The notes: generated from the sequence alone by a model not told the origin. 64,000 nt of DNA from Paraburkholderia sediminicola (GCF_902859805.1 NZ_CADIKC010000001.1:930001-994000); one strand, 5' to 3'; shown: positions 35,840-44,829, numbered from the stretch's first letter. Program-made: numbers and translations.

Positions 35840-35856
35840 GTATACGTATTGTATGC
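35840..35856. promoter_or_regulatory. Second GntR operator, in the gntR promoter
   Basis: GTATACG-TAT-TGTATGC matches the palindrome at 32031-32047 in 14 of 17 positions with identical spacing, 27 bases upstream of the gntR start. This supports autoregulation. Confidence 0.75.
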
Positions 35857-35932
35857 GATCGAATGTCCGCATTGATACGCAGTCGAACGACTGAGACTGG
35901 CCCGCATGCCACCCGTGCTACCGAAAATCGCC

Positions 35933-37171
35933 TCAGTAGCACTCGATGATCTTCCGAACCGCTGCGGGGGAAAACTCCAGCTGTTGAAGTCTCCCCGTCG
36001 CCGCATCCACATCGCCTTGCTCAAGCAGCGTGGCGACCGACAACAATTCGCCGAGTACGCCACCGCCGTTAAGGATTGCCAGCCGGATTGCATCAGAAAC
36101 GGGCAGCTCGTCGACGAAGCTGCGCAGTTCCATGTGATACGCCACATGCAGCAACGACAGCATGCCCGTCAGATAGCCCGCGGCTGCCAGCGAACGCGGG
36201 CCATCCGGCATCGCCTCGATCGCTTCTTCCATGAAATGCGCCCGACGTTGCGCGAGCAGCGCGAGCGGATCATCTTCGACTGGAAGGTCGTCGCGGCCGA
36301 CGTAAAGCAGAAGTCCGCACCAGTGCAAAAGTCTGCGGCTTCCGGCTATCGAGAGCGCTTGTTTAAGCGATGAAATGCGTTCCGTTTTGCCGTTAGGCTG
36401 CTCGCTGCTGTTTGCAAGCCGTAAGAGTTGGGCAACCAGCATTGGCGTTTCTTTTAACGCTCGCGCAATACTACCCAACGGCGCGTCGCTGCCGACCAGG
36501 TCGAACACGTGAAGAATCGCCTTGACTGGCGGCACCGCGCGCTTACCTGACAGAATCTGCGGTTTGGCAAAATAATAGCCTTGCAACAGATCGCAACCCA
36601 GCTGCCGGGCATACTCCGCATCTTCCGCACGTTCGATTTTCTCGGCGAGCACGACCTTTCCCGCGCGTTTGAACTGGCTGACCAGCTCCGGTAACTCCGC
36701 GCGTTCAACAAACGGCCAGTCGATCTTGACTATGTCGACGGAAGGAAGAAACCATCGGACCTCGTCGGTCATGCTCCTGACGTCGTCCAGCGCTATCTGG
36801 AAACCCGCTCCTCGCAACTCGCTGCAACGTCGCGAGAGATCCGCTGTCAGCTCGACAGACTCCAGAACCTCCAGAACGAAACGTGAGGCCGGCAGCACAT
36901 ACGGGTAGTCCGAAAATAGAAAATCACTTGGGCAGTTCAGAAAGCAGGCCTTGCTGCCGGCAAGCCGCTCGAGACCGATCGAGCCCACTGCACGTTCAAT
37001 CACCGCCGTGGTGCAACGCAGTTCGTCCCCGATCCGCGCCCCCCCGGTGGGACCGTCTCTGAAAAGAAGCTCGTATGCGACAACGCGACCAGCCCGATCC
37101 ATGACGGGTTGACGTGCCACAAACACGTCGGCATCGCCCGGCGCGACGGCCTCAATTGAAACGCTGTTCAC
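35933..37171 (-). CDS. EAL-HDOD (YuxH-type) signalling protein with degenerate EAL domain
   Basis: A 412-residue two-domain protein. The EAL-like part (about 15-215) starts FVARQPVMDRAGRVVAYELLFR; the catalytic EAL is ELL and the DDFGTG loop is IALDDVRSMT, so phosphodiesterase activity is unlikely. The HDOD part (about 215-400) begins VKAILHVFDLVGSDAP and includes ETPMLVAQLLRLANSS. Such proteins act as c-di-GMP or protein-interaction adaptors. AGGGG precedes the GTG start at 37171. It has no chemotaxis or flagellar neighbour. Confidence 0.9.
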   Translation of the reverse strand: MNSVSIEAVAPGDADVFVARQPVMDRAGRVVAYELLFRDGPTGGARIGDELRCTTAVIERAVGSIGLERLAGSKACFLNCPSDFLFSDYPYVLPASRFVLEVLESVELTADLSRRCSELRGAGFQIALDDVRSMTDEVRWFLPSVDIVKIDWPFVERAELPELVSQFKRAGKVVLAEKIERAEDAEYARQLGCDLLQGYYFAKPQILSGKRAVPPVKAILHVFDLVGSDAPLGSIARALKETPMLVAQLLRLANSSEQPNGKTERISSLKQALSIAGSRRLLHWCGLLLYVGRDDLPVEDDPLALLAQRRAHFMEEAIEAMPDGPRSLAAAGYLTGMLSLLHVAYHMELRSFVDELPVSDAIRLAILNGGGVLGELLSVATLLEQGDVDAATGRLQQLEFSPAAVRKIIECY

Positions 37172-37228
37172 GACTACCCCTGGTTGAAAGGCTTAACAAT
37201 ATGCAAAATGGTTATGCATCGCCTTTCG

Positions 37229-37516
37229 TCACACGCCTTCGACGAGAACGGCGCGATAGCGCGCGCCCTTGAACCGGTGCTGCGCGACCTCCTGATAGGC
37301 CGGGCTGTCGTACCACGCGCGCGCGGCCGCCGTCGACGGAAACTCCACGATCACGACGCCCTCCGGCGCGTCGCCCTCAAGGACCTGCTGAGGTCCGTAA
37401 GCAGCGAGAACCTTAACGGGGTGACCTTTAAAGGTCTCGCCCACCCTGCTTTGGTAGATGTCGAGTTCCCCTTGATCGTTAGTGCTTTCTTTCGTGAAAA
37501 CAATGTAAGTCGCCAT
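37229..37516 (-). CDS. DUF1330 domain protein
   Basis: A 95-residue dimeric ferredoxin-fold protein: MATYIVFTKESTNDQGELDIY, a central GAPEGVVIVEFPS-like strand and AARAWYDSPAYQEVAQHR, the DUF1330 hallmark. Function is unknown; relatives sit near catabolic genes. GGAG 10 bases upstream supports ATG 37516. Confidence 0.88.
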   Translation of the reverse strand: MATYIVFTKESTNDQGELDIYQSRVGETFKGHPVKVLAAYGPQQVLEGDAPEGVVIVEFPSTAAARAWYDSPAYQEVAQHRFKGARYRAVLVEGV

Positions 37517-37675
37517 GACGTATGCTCCAGCGCAGGTTTGAAGGTGCACACGATAATGCCATGAAACCGCGTTGCACCTCGTCCCCCTGCACGACCCAGG
37601 ACGCCTGACTTAAGCCTCAGACAGTCGGGGCGGGGCGGCCTCCGCGTGCCCCGCAGACTGATGCGGCAAATATTG

Positions 37676-38104
37676 TCAACGGGTCTGCCCGTCAATCTGC
37701 TGCCGTAGACGCTTTTCCTGCTCCTGAAGCTCAGGTGTAAACGCCTCACCAAAATCCGCAGGCTCAAAGAAAGGTCGAATCTCAATCTCTGAATCACTCA
37801 TCATCGGATTCGGGCAGCGCTTGACCCATTCAATCGCTTCGTCCATCGATTGAACTTGCCAGAGCCAATACCCGGCGATCAATTCCTTGGTCTCTGCAAA
37901 TGGGCCGTCAACGACGGTTCGATCCTTCCCTGAAAACCTCACGCGTACACCCGCCGAACTCGGTTTCAGTCCGTCGCCGCCTTGCATGATCCCTGCCTTT
38001 ACCAGTTCCTCGTTATATTTGCCCATCGCCGCGATGAGCTCCATGCTTGGCATCTGCCCGGCTTCGGATTCGGGGGTTGCCTTAACCATGACCATTACAC
38101 GCAT
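37676..38104 (-). CDS. YciI-related (DGPF) family protein
   Basis: A 142-residue protein with MRVMVMVKATPESEAGQMPS at the N-terminus, KDRTVVDGPFAETKELIAGYW (DGPF motif, about 64-80) and VQSMDEAIEWVKRCP. This DGPF/YCII subfamily is common near ECF sigma factors, but none is present here. The C-terminal 30 residues are charged and helical. Function is not known. Confidence 0.88.
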   Translation of the reverse strand: MRVMVMVKATPESEAGQMPSMELIAAMGKYNEELVKAGIMQGGDGLKPSSAGVRVRFSGKDRTVVDGPFAETKELIAGYWLWQVQSMDEAIEWVKRCPNPMMSDSEIEIRPFFEPADFGEAFTPELQEQEKRLRQQIDGQTR

Positions 38105-38244
38105 TTGGGTTTCTCCTTTGAATGCGATAGTGTTCGGAGGCGAAAGCGCCTCCTGTGATTACGACGAATGATCGCGGGAGAAATCGACATGTGCAAGGCA
38201 CGACTTCGCGGTTTTCTAAAAACGCGGCGAGGCGCTAATTGGAT

Positions 38245-38296
38245 CGATCGTATGTGGAGTGATACGATCGTCGCGACGCCGCCGCAAGGGCGGCGA
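38245..38296. promoter_or_regulatory. Palindrome and second hairpin upstream of the FAD monooxygenase
   Basis: CGATCGTAT (38245-38253) and ATACGATCG (38262-38270) are perfect 9-bp arms around 8 bases, the size of a TetR- or MarR-type operator. A separate CGCCGCC/GGCGGCG hairpin follows at 38278-38296. Both lie in the leader of the gene starting at 38402. Confidence 0.45.
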
Positions 38297-38401
38297 GCTG
38301 CTTTGTCTCCTGCGTGGATTGTCCACCACCAATCGTCAGCGAGACCGCGGCCTCTTTTGACACCACATAGTAGCGGTCAAAGCGCTTAAAGGAATTTCTC
38401 T

Positions 38402-39934
38402 TTGATCTATGACATCGTGATTGCCGGTGGCGGGCCCGTCGGCTTGTTTCTCGCCTGTGAGCTGTGCCTCGCAGACCTCTCGGTGTTAGTACTGGAGCAA
38501 GCCGACGACCCGGGCTCTCCATTGAAGCGGCTTCCGTTCGGCATGCGCGGCCTGTCGGCACCTACCATCGAAGCCTTCTACCGTCGCGGTTTACTGAACG
38601 AGATCGCGACACCGCCACGCGCGAAAGATGATTCGGGCGGCAGTGCGTCGAATTCCGCGCATTGGATGCAACAGTCGCGTCGCCCGGGTGGCCATTTTGC
38701 CGGCATCCAGTTCTATCTCGACAACATCGACACCTCGAAGTGGCCATATCGCCTACCAACTCCGGCCAGCACCAACATGGCCGTCGAGATGGAGTACATC
38801 GAATCCGTATTGGCCTCTCGCGCAATCGCGTTAGGGGCTGAGATCAGGCGCGGCCTCGGCGTCGAAGGTTTCGACCAGTCGGACGAAGACGTGACCGTTC
38901 GCGCCGGGGGTGAAATTTTTCGTGGACGATGGCTCGTCGGTTGTGACGGCGGGCGCAGCACAGTGCGCAGGGCCGGCGGCTTTGAATTCGTCGGCACCGA
39001 TCCCGAGTTCACCGGCTATTCCGTGCAAGTCGAGATGGCCGATCCGGACAAACTCAACCCGGGCCGCCACTACACGCCGACGGGCATGTACACCTACCAG
39101 AAGCCCGGTACCATCGCGATGGTCGATTTCGACGGAGGCGCTTTCCATCGGACTGAACCGATCACACTCGATCATGTGCAGGCAGTGTTGCGCCATATCT
39201 CGAACACCGATGTCACCGTGACGGCTCTCCTGCTTGCCACCACGTGGACAGATCGCGCCTATCACGCGACGGCTTACCGCAAGGGGCGTGTGCTGCTCGC
39301 AGGGGATGCTGCGCACATCCATTCCCCGTTGGGCGGCCAAGGCCTTAACCTTGGCTTGGGCGACGCGATGAATCTTGCGTGGAAGCTTGCTGCCACCATC
39401 CGCGGCGATGCACCGGACGGTCTGCTCGACAGCTATACGAGCGAGCGGCATCCGGTAGGCGCGCAGGTCCTTGACTGGTCGCGCGCCCAAGTCGCGCTCA
39501 TGCGACCGAGCCGGAGTTCGCGCGCGCTCGAAGCCATCATCCGTGATCTCATCGATACGCGTGACGGCGCGACATACTTCGCCGAGCGTGTGTGGGGTGT
39601 TTCTCTTCGCTACGATCCTGGCGGCAGCCATCCGCTGGTGGGCCGCAGCGCTCCCGATTTCGAGTTGGTCGATGGGACAAAGCTCGGCGAGCTTCTCGCT
39701 AACGGAGGAGGCTTGTTTCTGGACTTTGACGCAAATGCGTCACTTCAGGCGCTGGCGAGCCGCTGGAGTGATCGAATTACGTATGTCGGAAGTGACGTCA
39801 AGGAACGGCTTGGCTTGAGCGCGGTGCTCGTGCGGCCTGATGGTTTCGTCGCCTGGGCCGGTGAGGCTTCCCCTGGCGATGAGGAGGCTGCTCAGGCCGT
39901 GTCGCGATGGTTCGGTGAACCGAAGGGTGCGTGA
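38402..39934 (+). CDS. FAD-dependent aromatic monooxygenase (PheA/TfdB family)
   Basis: A 510-residue group A flavin hydroxylase. FAD motif GGGPVGLFLACELCLADLSV (about 9-28), the DG motif in RWLVGCDGGRSTVRRAGG (about 177-194), and GDAAHIHSPLGGQGLNLGLGDAMN (about 301-324, described by position) are all present. The C-terminal 100 residues form a thioredoxin-like fold (GRSAPDFELVDG). The family hydroxylates phenols and related compounds with NAD(P)H and O2. The start is TTG 38402 with AAAGGAAT upstream. No ring-cleavage gene is adjacent, so the substrate is unclear. Confidence 0.9.
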   Translation: MIYDIVIAGGGPVGLFLACELCLADLSVLVLEQADDPGSPLKRLPFGMRGLSAPTIEAFYRRGLLNEIATPPRAKDDSGGSASNSAHWMQQSRRPGGHFAGIQFYLDNIDTSKWPYRLPTPASTNMAVEMEYIESVLASRAIALGAEIRRGLGVEGFDQSDEDVTVRAGGEIFRGRWLVGCDGGRSTVRRAGGFEFVGTDPEFTGYSVQVEMADPDKLNPGRHYTPTGMYTYQKPGTIAMVDFDGGAFHRTEPITLDHVQAVLRHISNTDVTVTALLLATTWTDRAYHATAYRKGRVLLAGDAAHIHSPLGGQGLNLGLGDAMNLAWKLAATIRGDAPDGLLDSYTSERHPVGAQVLDWSRAQVALMRPSRSSRALEAIIRDLIDTRDGATYFAERVWGVSLRYDPGGSHPLVGRSAPDFELVDGTKLGELLANGGGLFLDFDANASLQALASRWSDRITYVGSDVKERLGLSAVLVRPDGFVAWAGEASPGDEEAAQAVSRWFGEPKGA

Positions 39935-39997
39935 ATCTGCGTGGGCCTGTGAGCGCGACGAAAGCGATTCGAGTCGTCGCGCCCACATTGCGAACGT

Positions 39998-40273
39998 TCA
40001 ACCGACCACGAGGTTCGATTTCAGAACGACGGCGTTCGCCAGATTGTAGACATTGGGGGAAGTGGCCATTACCGCGTCATGGACTTCCGCAAATTGCTGG
40101 CTGGTCCCACTGCCCTTGATACGAACGGTGTAACGCAGGCTCTCATAGCCGTTTGCCACTTTCGGATCGATCCCGAGAAAGCCCCTAAGGTCGATTTCAC
40201 CCTCGGTCTCGATCTGCAGGGACTCGAGCGTATTCCCGCGGACGGCGCATTGCGCCACGTAGCCCACCGTCAT
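39998..40273 (-). CDS. OsmC-like protein lacking its N-terminal half
   Basis: A 91-residue frame matching the C-terminal half of OsmC-type peroxiredoxins (TVGYVAQCAVRGNTLESLQI, then GEIDLRGFLGIDP and the closing SPNVYNLANAV region). The usual 50-70 residue N-terminal part with the first catalytic Cys is missing; a stop lies upstream in frame. AAGGAG is present 11 bases before the ATG, so a short protein may still be made. It follows the truncated ferritin-like gene, so both may be decaying parts of an older operon. Confidence 0.7.
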   Translation of the reverse strand: MTVGYVAQCAVRGNTLESLQIETEGEIDLRGFLGIDPKVANGYESLRYTVRIKGSGTSQQFAEVHDAVMATSPNVYNLANAVVLKSNLVVG

Positions 40274-40322
40274 AATGTTCCATCTCCTTCAACATAGGTG
40301 GATTGTTCAGCTTCGGTAAATC

Positions 40323-40748
40323 TCATTGCAATGCGGCGAGCGCGGCATGGATGCGCATGCGCTGGCTTTCGGAGATGAGGCTATAAAGCACCTCGCCGAA
40401 ATGCGGATGACGCACACCCGAGTGGGTGTACTGCCACCGGTAGGCCTCAAGGAAATTCGCTTCGATCGACTGGGCTTCCGTCTCGTCGACTGCACGGCTG
40501 CAGTTCGCCTTGAAATAACGCGCGTCGGCTGTAGCCTGTGCCTGCAGAATGCCGTCGATGGCGGTGACCAGTTCGATGGATTCGTCAACGGCCTTGTTGC
40601 GATCACTGTCCGTCGCAGTGGCGTCGTGACGGACCCATTCGAGCTCGTCCAGAATGGCATGCTGGCTCTCTTCCTTCCAGTGGTAGAGGAACACGCTCTT
40701 GAATAGCTCCGATATGAACCTGCGTACGGTCGAGCTGTGAATGTTCAT
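40323..40748 (-). pseudogene. Ferritin-like protein fragment (N-terminally truncated)
   Basis: A 141-residue helical frame containing FLYHWKEESQHAILDELEWV, an E-ExxH-type di-iron ligand pattern, and VDGILQAQATADARYF. One ligand set alone is visible, and a TAG immediately precedes the ATG with no Shine-Dalgarno, so a longer ancestral ferritin-like gene has probably lost its start. I cannot exclude a short active protein. Confidence 0.55.
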
Positions 40749-40909
40749 CTACCGGTCAGAACCAGATGGTTGATCTGGCATCCGGTACGCTCGAATGTAC
40801 GATTGGGAGACGCGAGGTTCTATGGCCGGGCCACCGGGAGATATGGCCGAAACGCCGGGTCAGCTTTGACGCGTGCGAGTGAATGTTGCTTTGGGCATGG
40901 CAATCGACG

Positions 40910-41953
40910 TCACTGATCTAATGGTGGCGCGAAGCCGGCGGCAGCGGGCGCGGCCTGCACAGACTCAGCAGCGCCGTTCATCTTTCCTTTGCTCTTGCGC
41001 CAGCCTGCCGGCGGCATTCCAAATTCCCGCCTGAAGGCTCGACTGAATGCCGCCTCGGACTCGTAACCAATCTGCTCCGCTACAGCGGCGAGCGACTTTC
41101 TGCCAGCGAGAAGTTCCTGCGCCGCGATCTGCATGCGCCATCGCGCCAGGTACTGCATGGGCGGTTGTCCAAGGAGATCGGTGAAGCGTTGCGCCAACGC
41201 GGAACGCGATAACCCCACCTTGCGCGCAAGCTCATCGACGGTCCACGGATGGACTGCTTGAGCATGGAGCAACGAAAGCGCGCGCCCCACGTAACGATCA
41301 CGCACACCGGCCAACCAACCTGTCTCGTGGGCAGGAAGCGCTTCAATACAGCTACGCACCGCCTCGACAAACAGAAGTTCGGACAGTCTGGCGAGGACAA
41401 TCGTACCGCCCGCCCGCGAACTCGCAGCTTCACTGGCGGCTAACTTGAGAGAGGACTCAAGCCATGCTGATCGCGGATCATGGCGCATATCAATCTTGAA
41501 GAGTCGCGGCAGCGATGAAAGCAGTGGATTGCTCAGCGTATCGTCGCAGGCCAGAAAACCGCAGACGATGCGAGTCGTAGGCCCCCCGCCTCCGTAAGAC
41601 ACCGTCATCACCTCACCTGGTTCTACCGCCATCTGGCCAGCCAATAGCACCTCCGTTGGCGTGGGCGCAAGATCCACAGCACTACCTATCAAATGCGTTT
41701 CGCCTTGCGGCACCACCAGCAGTTCTCCGGCATTGAGATGAATAGCAGAGCCGGGTTCGTCTTCCAATTGGGCCCAGCAGCTACCTTCTATGATCAGATG
41801 ATAGGAGACGACACGCTCGGATTGCGGCAGATAGGCCGCGCAGAGCGCGGCATCCGTGCGGCCTATCACGCACCACGGTGCCGTGAAGGTCCCGGTCAGA
41901 TACACCGCGCCGCTTAGGCGCACAGCGCGCAGGACGTCAGAAACTGCATCCAT
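40910..41953 (-). CDS. AraC family transcriptional regulator with cupin sensor
   Basis: A 347-residue regulator. Residues about 20-200 form the AraC_binding_2/cupin_6 domain (SYHLIIEGSCWAQLEDEPG, then LNAGELLVVPQGETHLIG). The HTH region (about 225-325) has WTVDELARKVGLSRSALAQRF and the second helix pair LAAVAEQIGYESEAAFSRAF. Members often control adjacent oxidoreductases. The flanking genes are the truncated pair on one side and a 466-base gap on the other. Confidence 0.92.
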   Translation of the reverse strand: MDAVSDVLRAVRLSGAVYLTGTFTAPWCVIGRTDAALCAAYLPQSERVVSYHLIIEGSCWAQLEDEPGSAIHLNAGELLVVPQGETHLIGSAVDLAPTPTEVLLAGQMAVEPGEVMTVSYGGGGPTTRIVCGFLACDDTLSNPLLSSLPRLFKIDMRHDPRSAWLESSLKLAASEAASSRAGGTIVLARLSELLFVEAVRSCIEALPAHETGWLAGVRDRYVGRALSLLHAQAVHPWTVDELARKVGLSRSALAQRFTDLLGQPPMQYLARWRMQIAAQELLAGRKSLAAVAEQIGYESEAAFSRAFRREFGMPPAGWRKSKGKMNGAAESVQAAPAAAGFAPPLDQ

Positions 41954-42419
41954 GAAGAGCTCGCGTGAGATGCGATTTCCCTGGTAAGGAATCGGAGAGG
42001 CCGGTCATTCTTCAATTTGACCGAGGGGTTCATGTTATACCCGCTGCGGAGGTAGATGACAAATGGCTTACCGAATTTTCAGTACGCTCGATGCATCGTC
42101 GCGTGGCATAAGCGCATGCAACAAACTCGCCTTTTTGCAGGAGAAACGGACAAGCTTTCCGGACGCTCTGCAATGGTCAGGAGAACCATTGGCAAGACGT
42201 GGACGATAGGACAAAAAACATCGACGCACGGGCAGGACGGCAACAGGTTGCGAGCTGCAAAGTTCATCGCAGGACGGGACATGACAGATCAGTGTCATCC
42301 GTACTTCGCAGCCAGATCTTCCACGGATTCCGGAAGGCTGGCACGCCACGAAACTTGCGCAGATCGGTTCACGCACAGTGACTTACCGGTTCGGGCAAAC
42401 GAAACCGCGTGAGACGCCG
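41954..42419 (+). other. Gap without a supported gene
   Basis: Overlapping frames exist on both strands (about 100-118 codons), but their residue composition and lack of ribosome-binding sites do not look like real proteins. I see no strong hairpin or repeat. It should hold the promoter of the AraC gene and of the small frame at 42420. Confidence 0.3.
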
Positions 42420-42584
42420 ATGAAACGCCTGATAAACCGTGCGATGTACCACCCGCTTGTCGCGCTATCCATGTTCTCTTTGATCGACCTGATGTTCAAC
42501 GTCGACTACAGCGTCTCCGGCGCGCTGCTCGTTCTGGCGGCGAAATCAATGTCCCGTGTCGTGAGCCTTTTCAATAAGGGGTAG
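42420..42584 (+). CDS. Small putative membrane protein
   Basis: A 54-residue frame: MKRLINRAMYHPLVALSMFS, a hydrophobic middle (LVALSMFSLIDLMF and ALLVLAAKSM) and a basic tail. Composition suggests a small membrane-associated protein. The Shine-Dalgarno is weak (GAGACG). I recognise no family. Confidence 0.4.
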   Translation: MKRLINRAMYHPLVALSMFSLIDLMFNVDYSVSGALLVLAAKSMSRVVSLFNKG

Positions 42585-42941
42585 TGGGTTCGGATTACCG
42601 TCGCAATTGGCTGCCGGCGCTCTCACCTGGCGCGCTGTTGGTGAATCGTCTCAGCCAATCCCTATGCGATATAAGACAAATAAACGCAACCGGCAACAAC
42701 GCGCGCACATCCAACATTCAAATCAACGCTAGCCGACCGTCTATCAGGTAGTGATTTCTTGCCGAGCGGCGAGAAAAAATCAGAACGTCTGTCGTGTTAC
42801 CGAGGATCGACATCGCGCGCGGATCGCGTCGTCCTTGTCGACCACGCAAAGCGTACTAGTATGCATACAGTGTAGTAATCCTGATCGTTTGCGGATAGGT
42901 GGGCGCCGTGCGTGTTCCAAGCACACAGTGGAGACGGCAGC
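42585..42941 (+). other. Gap without a supported gene
   Basis: About 350 AT-richer bases. Antisense frames overlap the start of the PASTA gene but look spurious. A short TACTAGTATGCATACAGT region (about 42854-42871) could be promoter DNA for the gene at 42942. Nothing else stands out. Confidence 0.3.
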
Positions 42942-44132
42942 ATGAAAATCGCGAACCGTGAGTGCGAATGGCTGCAAGCGACCGCGAGAGCGATCGGACG
43001 ACTGAGAAGGATGGCAAATATCACGCGACACTTCTCTGGCACATCGCGCATATGCACGTGGATGGCAATGGCCTTCTGCGGTGCGATCTCGTCCTCCGCA
43101 CTCGCGACTTACGTCGACACAAGGATCGAGCCGGCTGGCGATGAACGTCCTCTGATGCACGTCCAGTTGGACAGCCGCGAACAGGTGCCCGCCTCAACTG
43201 CAATACTCACCAGGCCAAACACACGCTTGCCATTGACCTACGAGCCACAAGCGGCCGGGCAAAGGGTCCAGGTGCCGCAGATTGAACAGTCGACGGTTGC
43301 CGTCGCGCGAGAGCGTGTGGAGGCGGTCGGGCTACGCCTGCGTTCCTTTGATGGCAGGCCGCTGGACGATGCCGCGGTGGTAATCCTGCAGAGGCCACCC
43401 GCACTGACGCCAGCTTCCGCCAATTCTTTCGTGACGGTGGTGAAAGTGCAGGCTCCGCCACCTCAGCCGCAATCGCCCGCCGTCGCGTCCGAATCGGCGC
43501 CCGTGCCGGCCGTAGCCGCGTCGAGCCAAACACCGCCCTCCACAAAGCCACAAATCACGCAGGTGCCCACGACTCATAAACCCGTGAGGCCCCTCCCTTT
43601 CGCTGTAGTACCGAAAGTGCTCGGCATGACGCTCGATGTCGCCAGATCCACCGTTGACAGCGCCGGCCTGCGCGTCGTGCCGGACGTGGATGACGGCGAC
43701 GAAGTGAAGCGGCGTGTGATCCGGCAGCGACCGAACCCGGACATGCAGGTCTCGCCGGGCTCGCCGGTAGAGGTCGACTCGGAGCTGATACTCTGGGCGC
43801 AACTGAAGAAGTGGATCGGCATCGCGGTGCTGATCTGCGCGGTAGTGGGCGTGGCGCTCTGGATACGCCGGAGCCCGAACATCGGGTCGCAAACGATTCG
43901 GCCGGGACGGCCCGATGCAGGCAAAGGCGCAAGTACGTCGCCTCTGCGGCATGAAGTGCAACCACCGGTTTGCAACATCAGCGCTACCCTTACCCACGGC
44001 CCGGACACGCACACGTTTCGAGGCAAGGCGCCGGAGATCGCCTGCCCCAGCGTAAACGTGCGGCTCGACGGGTCCTCGTCCACCTTCCGGATCACCGAGC
44101 CGCGTGCTCCGTTCTCTCAAAGGAAGCGCTGA
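42942..44132 (+). CDS. PASTA-domain single-span membrane protein
   Basis: A 396-residue protein. Layout: a basic N-terminus with a signal-like segment at about 38-56 (MAMAFCGAISSSALA), PASTA-like repeat 1 at about 109-152 (VPQIEQSTVAVARERVEAVG), a Pro/Ala/Gln-rich linker (about 155-215), PASTA-like repeat 2 at about 222-280 (VPKVLGMTLDVARSTVDSAG, then VIRQRPNPDMQVSPGSPVEV), one TM at about 291-307 (WIGIAVLICAVVGVALW), and an 85-residue C-terminal tail. PASTA domains bind peptidoglycan fragments in Gram-positive kinases and PBPs; here no kinase or transpeptidase domain is fused. GGAGA supports ATG 42942. The next gene starts 1 base after the stop, so they form a pair. Confidence 0.75.
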   Translation: MKIANRECEWLQATARAIGRLRRMANITRHFSGTSRICTWMAMAFCGAISSSALATYVDTRIEPAGDERPLMHVQLDSREQVPASTAILTRPNTRLPLTYEPQAAGQRVQVPQIEQSTVAVARERVEAVGLRLRSFDGRPLDDAAVVILQRPPALTPASANSFVTVVKVQAPPPQPQSPAVASESAPVPAVAASSQTPPSTKPQITQVPTTHKPVRPLPFAVVPKVLGMTLDVARSTVDSAGLRVVPDVDDGDEVKRRVIRQRPNPDMQVSPGSPVEVDSELILWAQLKKWIGIAVLICAVVGVALWIRRSPNIGSQTIRPGRPDAGKGASTSPLRHEVQPPVCNISATLTHGPDTHTFRGKAPEIACPSVNVRLDGSSSTFRITEPRAPFSQRKR

Positions 44133-44133
44133 C

Positions 44134-44754
44134 ATGACCGACATCCCCCTCTTCAAGTTGCTCTTCGAGGCATCGCCGACGGAGGGAATCATTGCGCTGG
44201 AGAACGGACTCAAGCGCAGCAATCCGCGCGCATGGGCTGCCTGGCAAACACTGCAACACCAACAGATCCGCGCTGCAATCGAGGATCAGGTGGCGCACGG
44301 CTCCGACCCGAAACTCGGCACGGTCCTCGCGGCGGTCTGGAGCGACGTGGCAAATGTGCGCGCAGCGATCAACCCCGCGCTAACTCCCGCGGGTGTTTCG
44401 CGTACAGTAACGCTCGTCAAGCACGAATTCGAATGGGCGAACAAACCGGTGCTGACAATCAACGTCGACGGCGTAAGCGCCGTCCGCGTTGAGTTCGAAC
44501 TGGCGATGAGTCTCGGTATCGAAGCCGCGACATTGACGATTCGCGACGCTCGAATTCACAGAATTGAAATGGGCAGGTTCCGTATCGAAGCGAAGTTGCT
44601 GTGCGACGGCAAAGCGCTCTGGAGTCGCCCGCTCAAGGAGGGACGTCTGCCCGGTGCGATCGAATCCGATGCGGGCATCCCATTGCGCCACACGCGCTAC
44701 GATGAAACGTCTTTCGGCAACCAACGGCGTGGTCCGACTACTGGCCACATCTGA
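44134..44754 (+). CDS. Uncharacterised partner of the PASTA protein
   Basis: A 206-residue soluble protein with no signal or TM segment. The N-terminal third is helical (FKLLFEASPTEGIIALENGL and AWQTLQHQQIRAAIEDQVAH); the rest is beta-rich (VTLVKHEFEWANKPVLTINV, then VRVEFELAMSLGIEAATLTI). I recognise no family. AAGGAAGCG precedes the ATG, and only 1 base separates it from the PASTA gene, so the two proteins probably act together, perhaps with this one at the cytoplasmic tail. Confidence 0.75.
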   Translation: MTDIPLFKLLFEASPTEGIIALENGLKRSNPRAWAAWQTLQHQQIRAAIEDQVAHGSDPKLGTVLAAVWSDVANVRAAINPALTPAGVSRTVTLVKHEFEWANKPVLTINVDGVSAVRVEFELAMSLGIEAATLTIRDARIHRIEMGRFRIEAKLLCDGKALWSRPLKEGRLPGAIESDAGIPLRHTRYDETSFGNQRRGPTTGHI

Positions 44755-44829
44755 ACGCGCGGCCGGATCGACACGGTCACCAATAAGCTACGCGGCTCAG
44801 ATCATTTCGCATGTTGCGCCTACTGGCAT

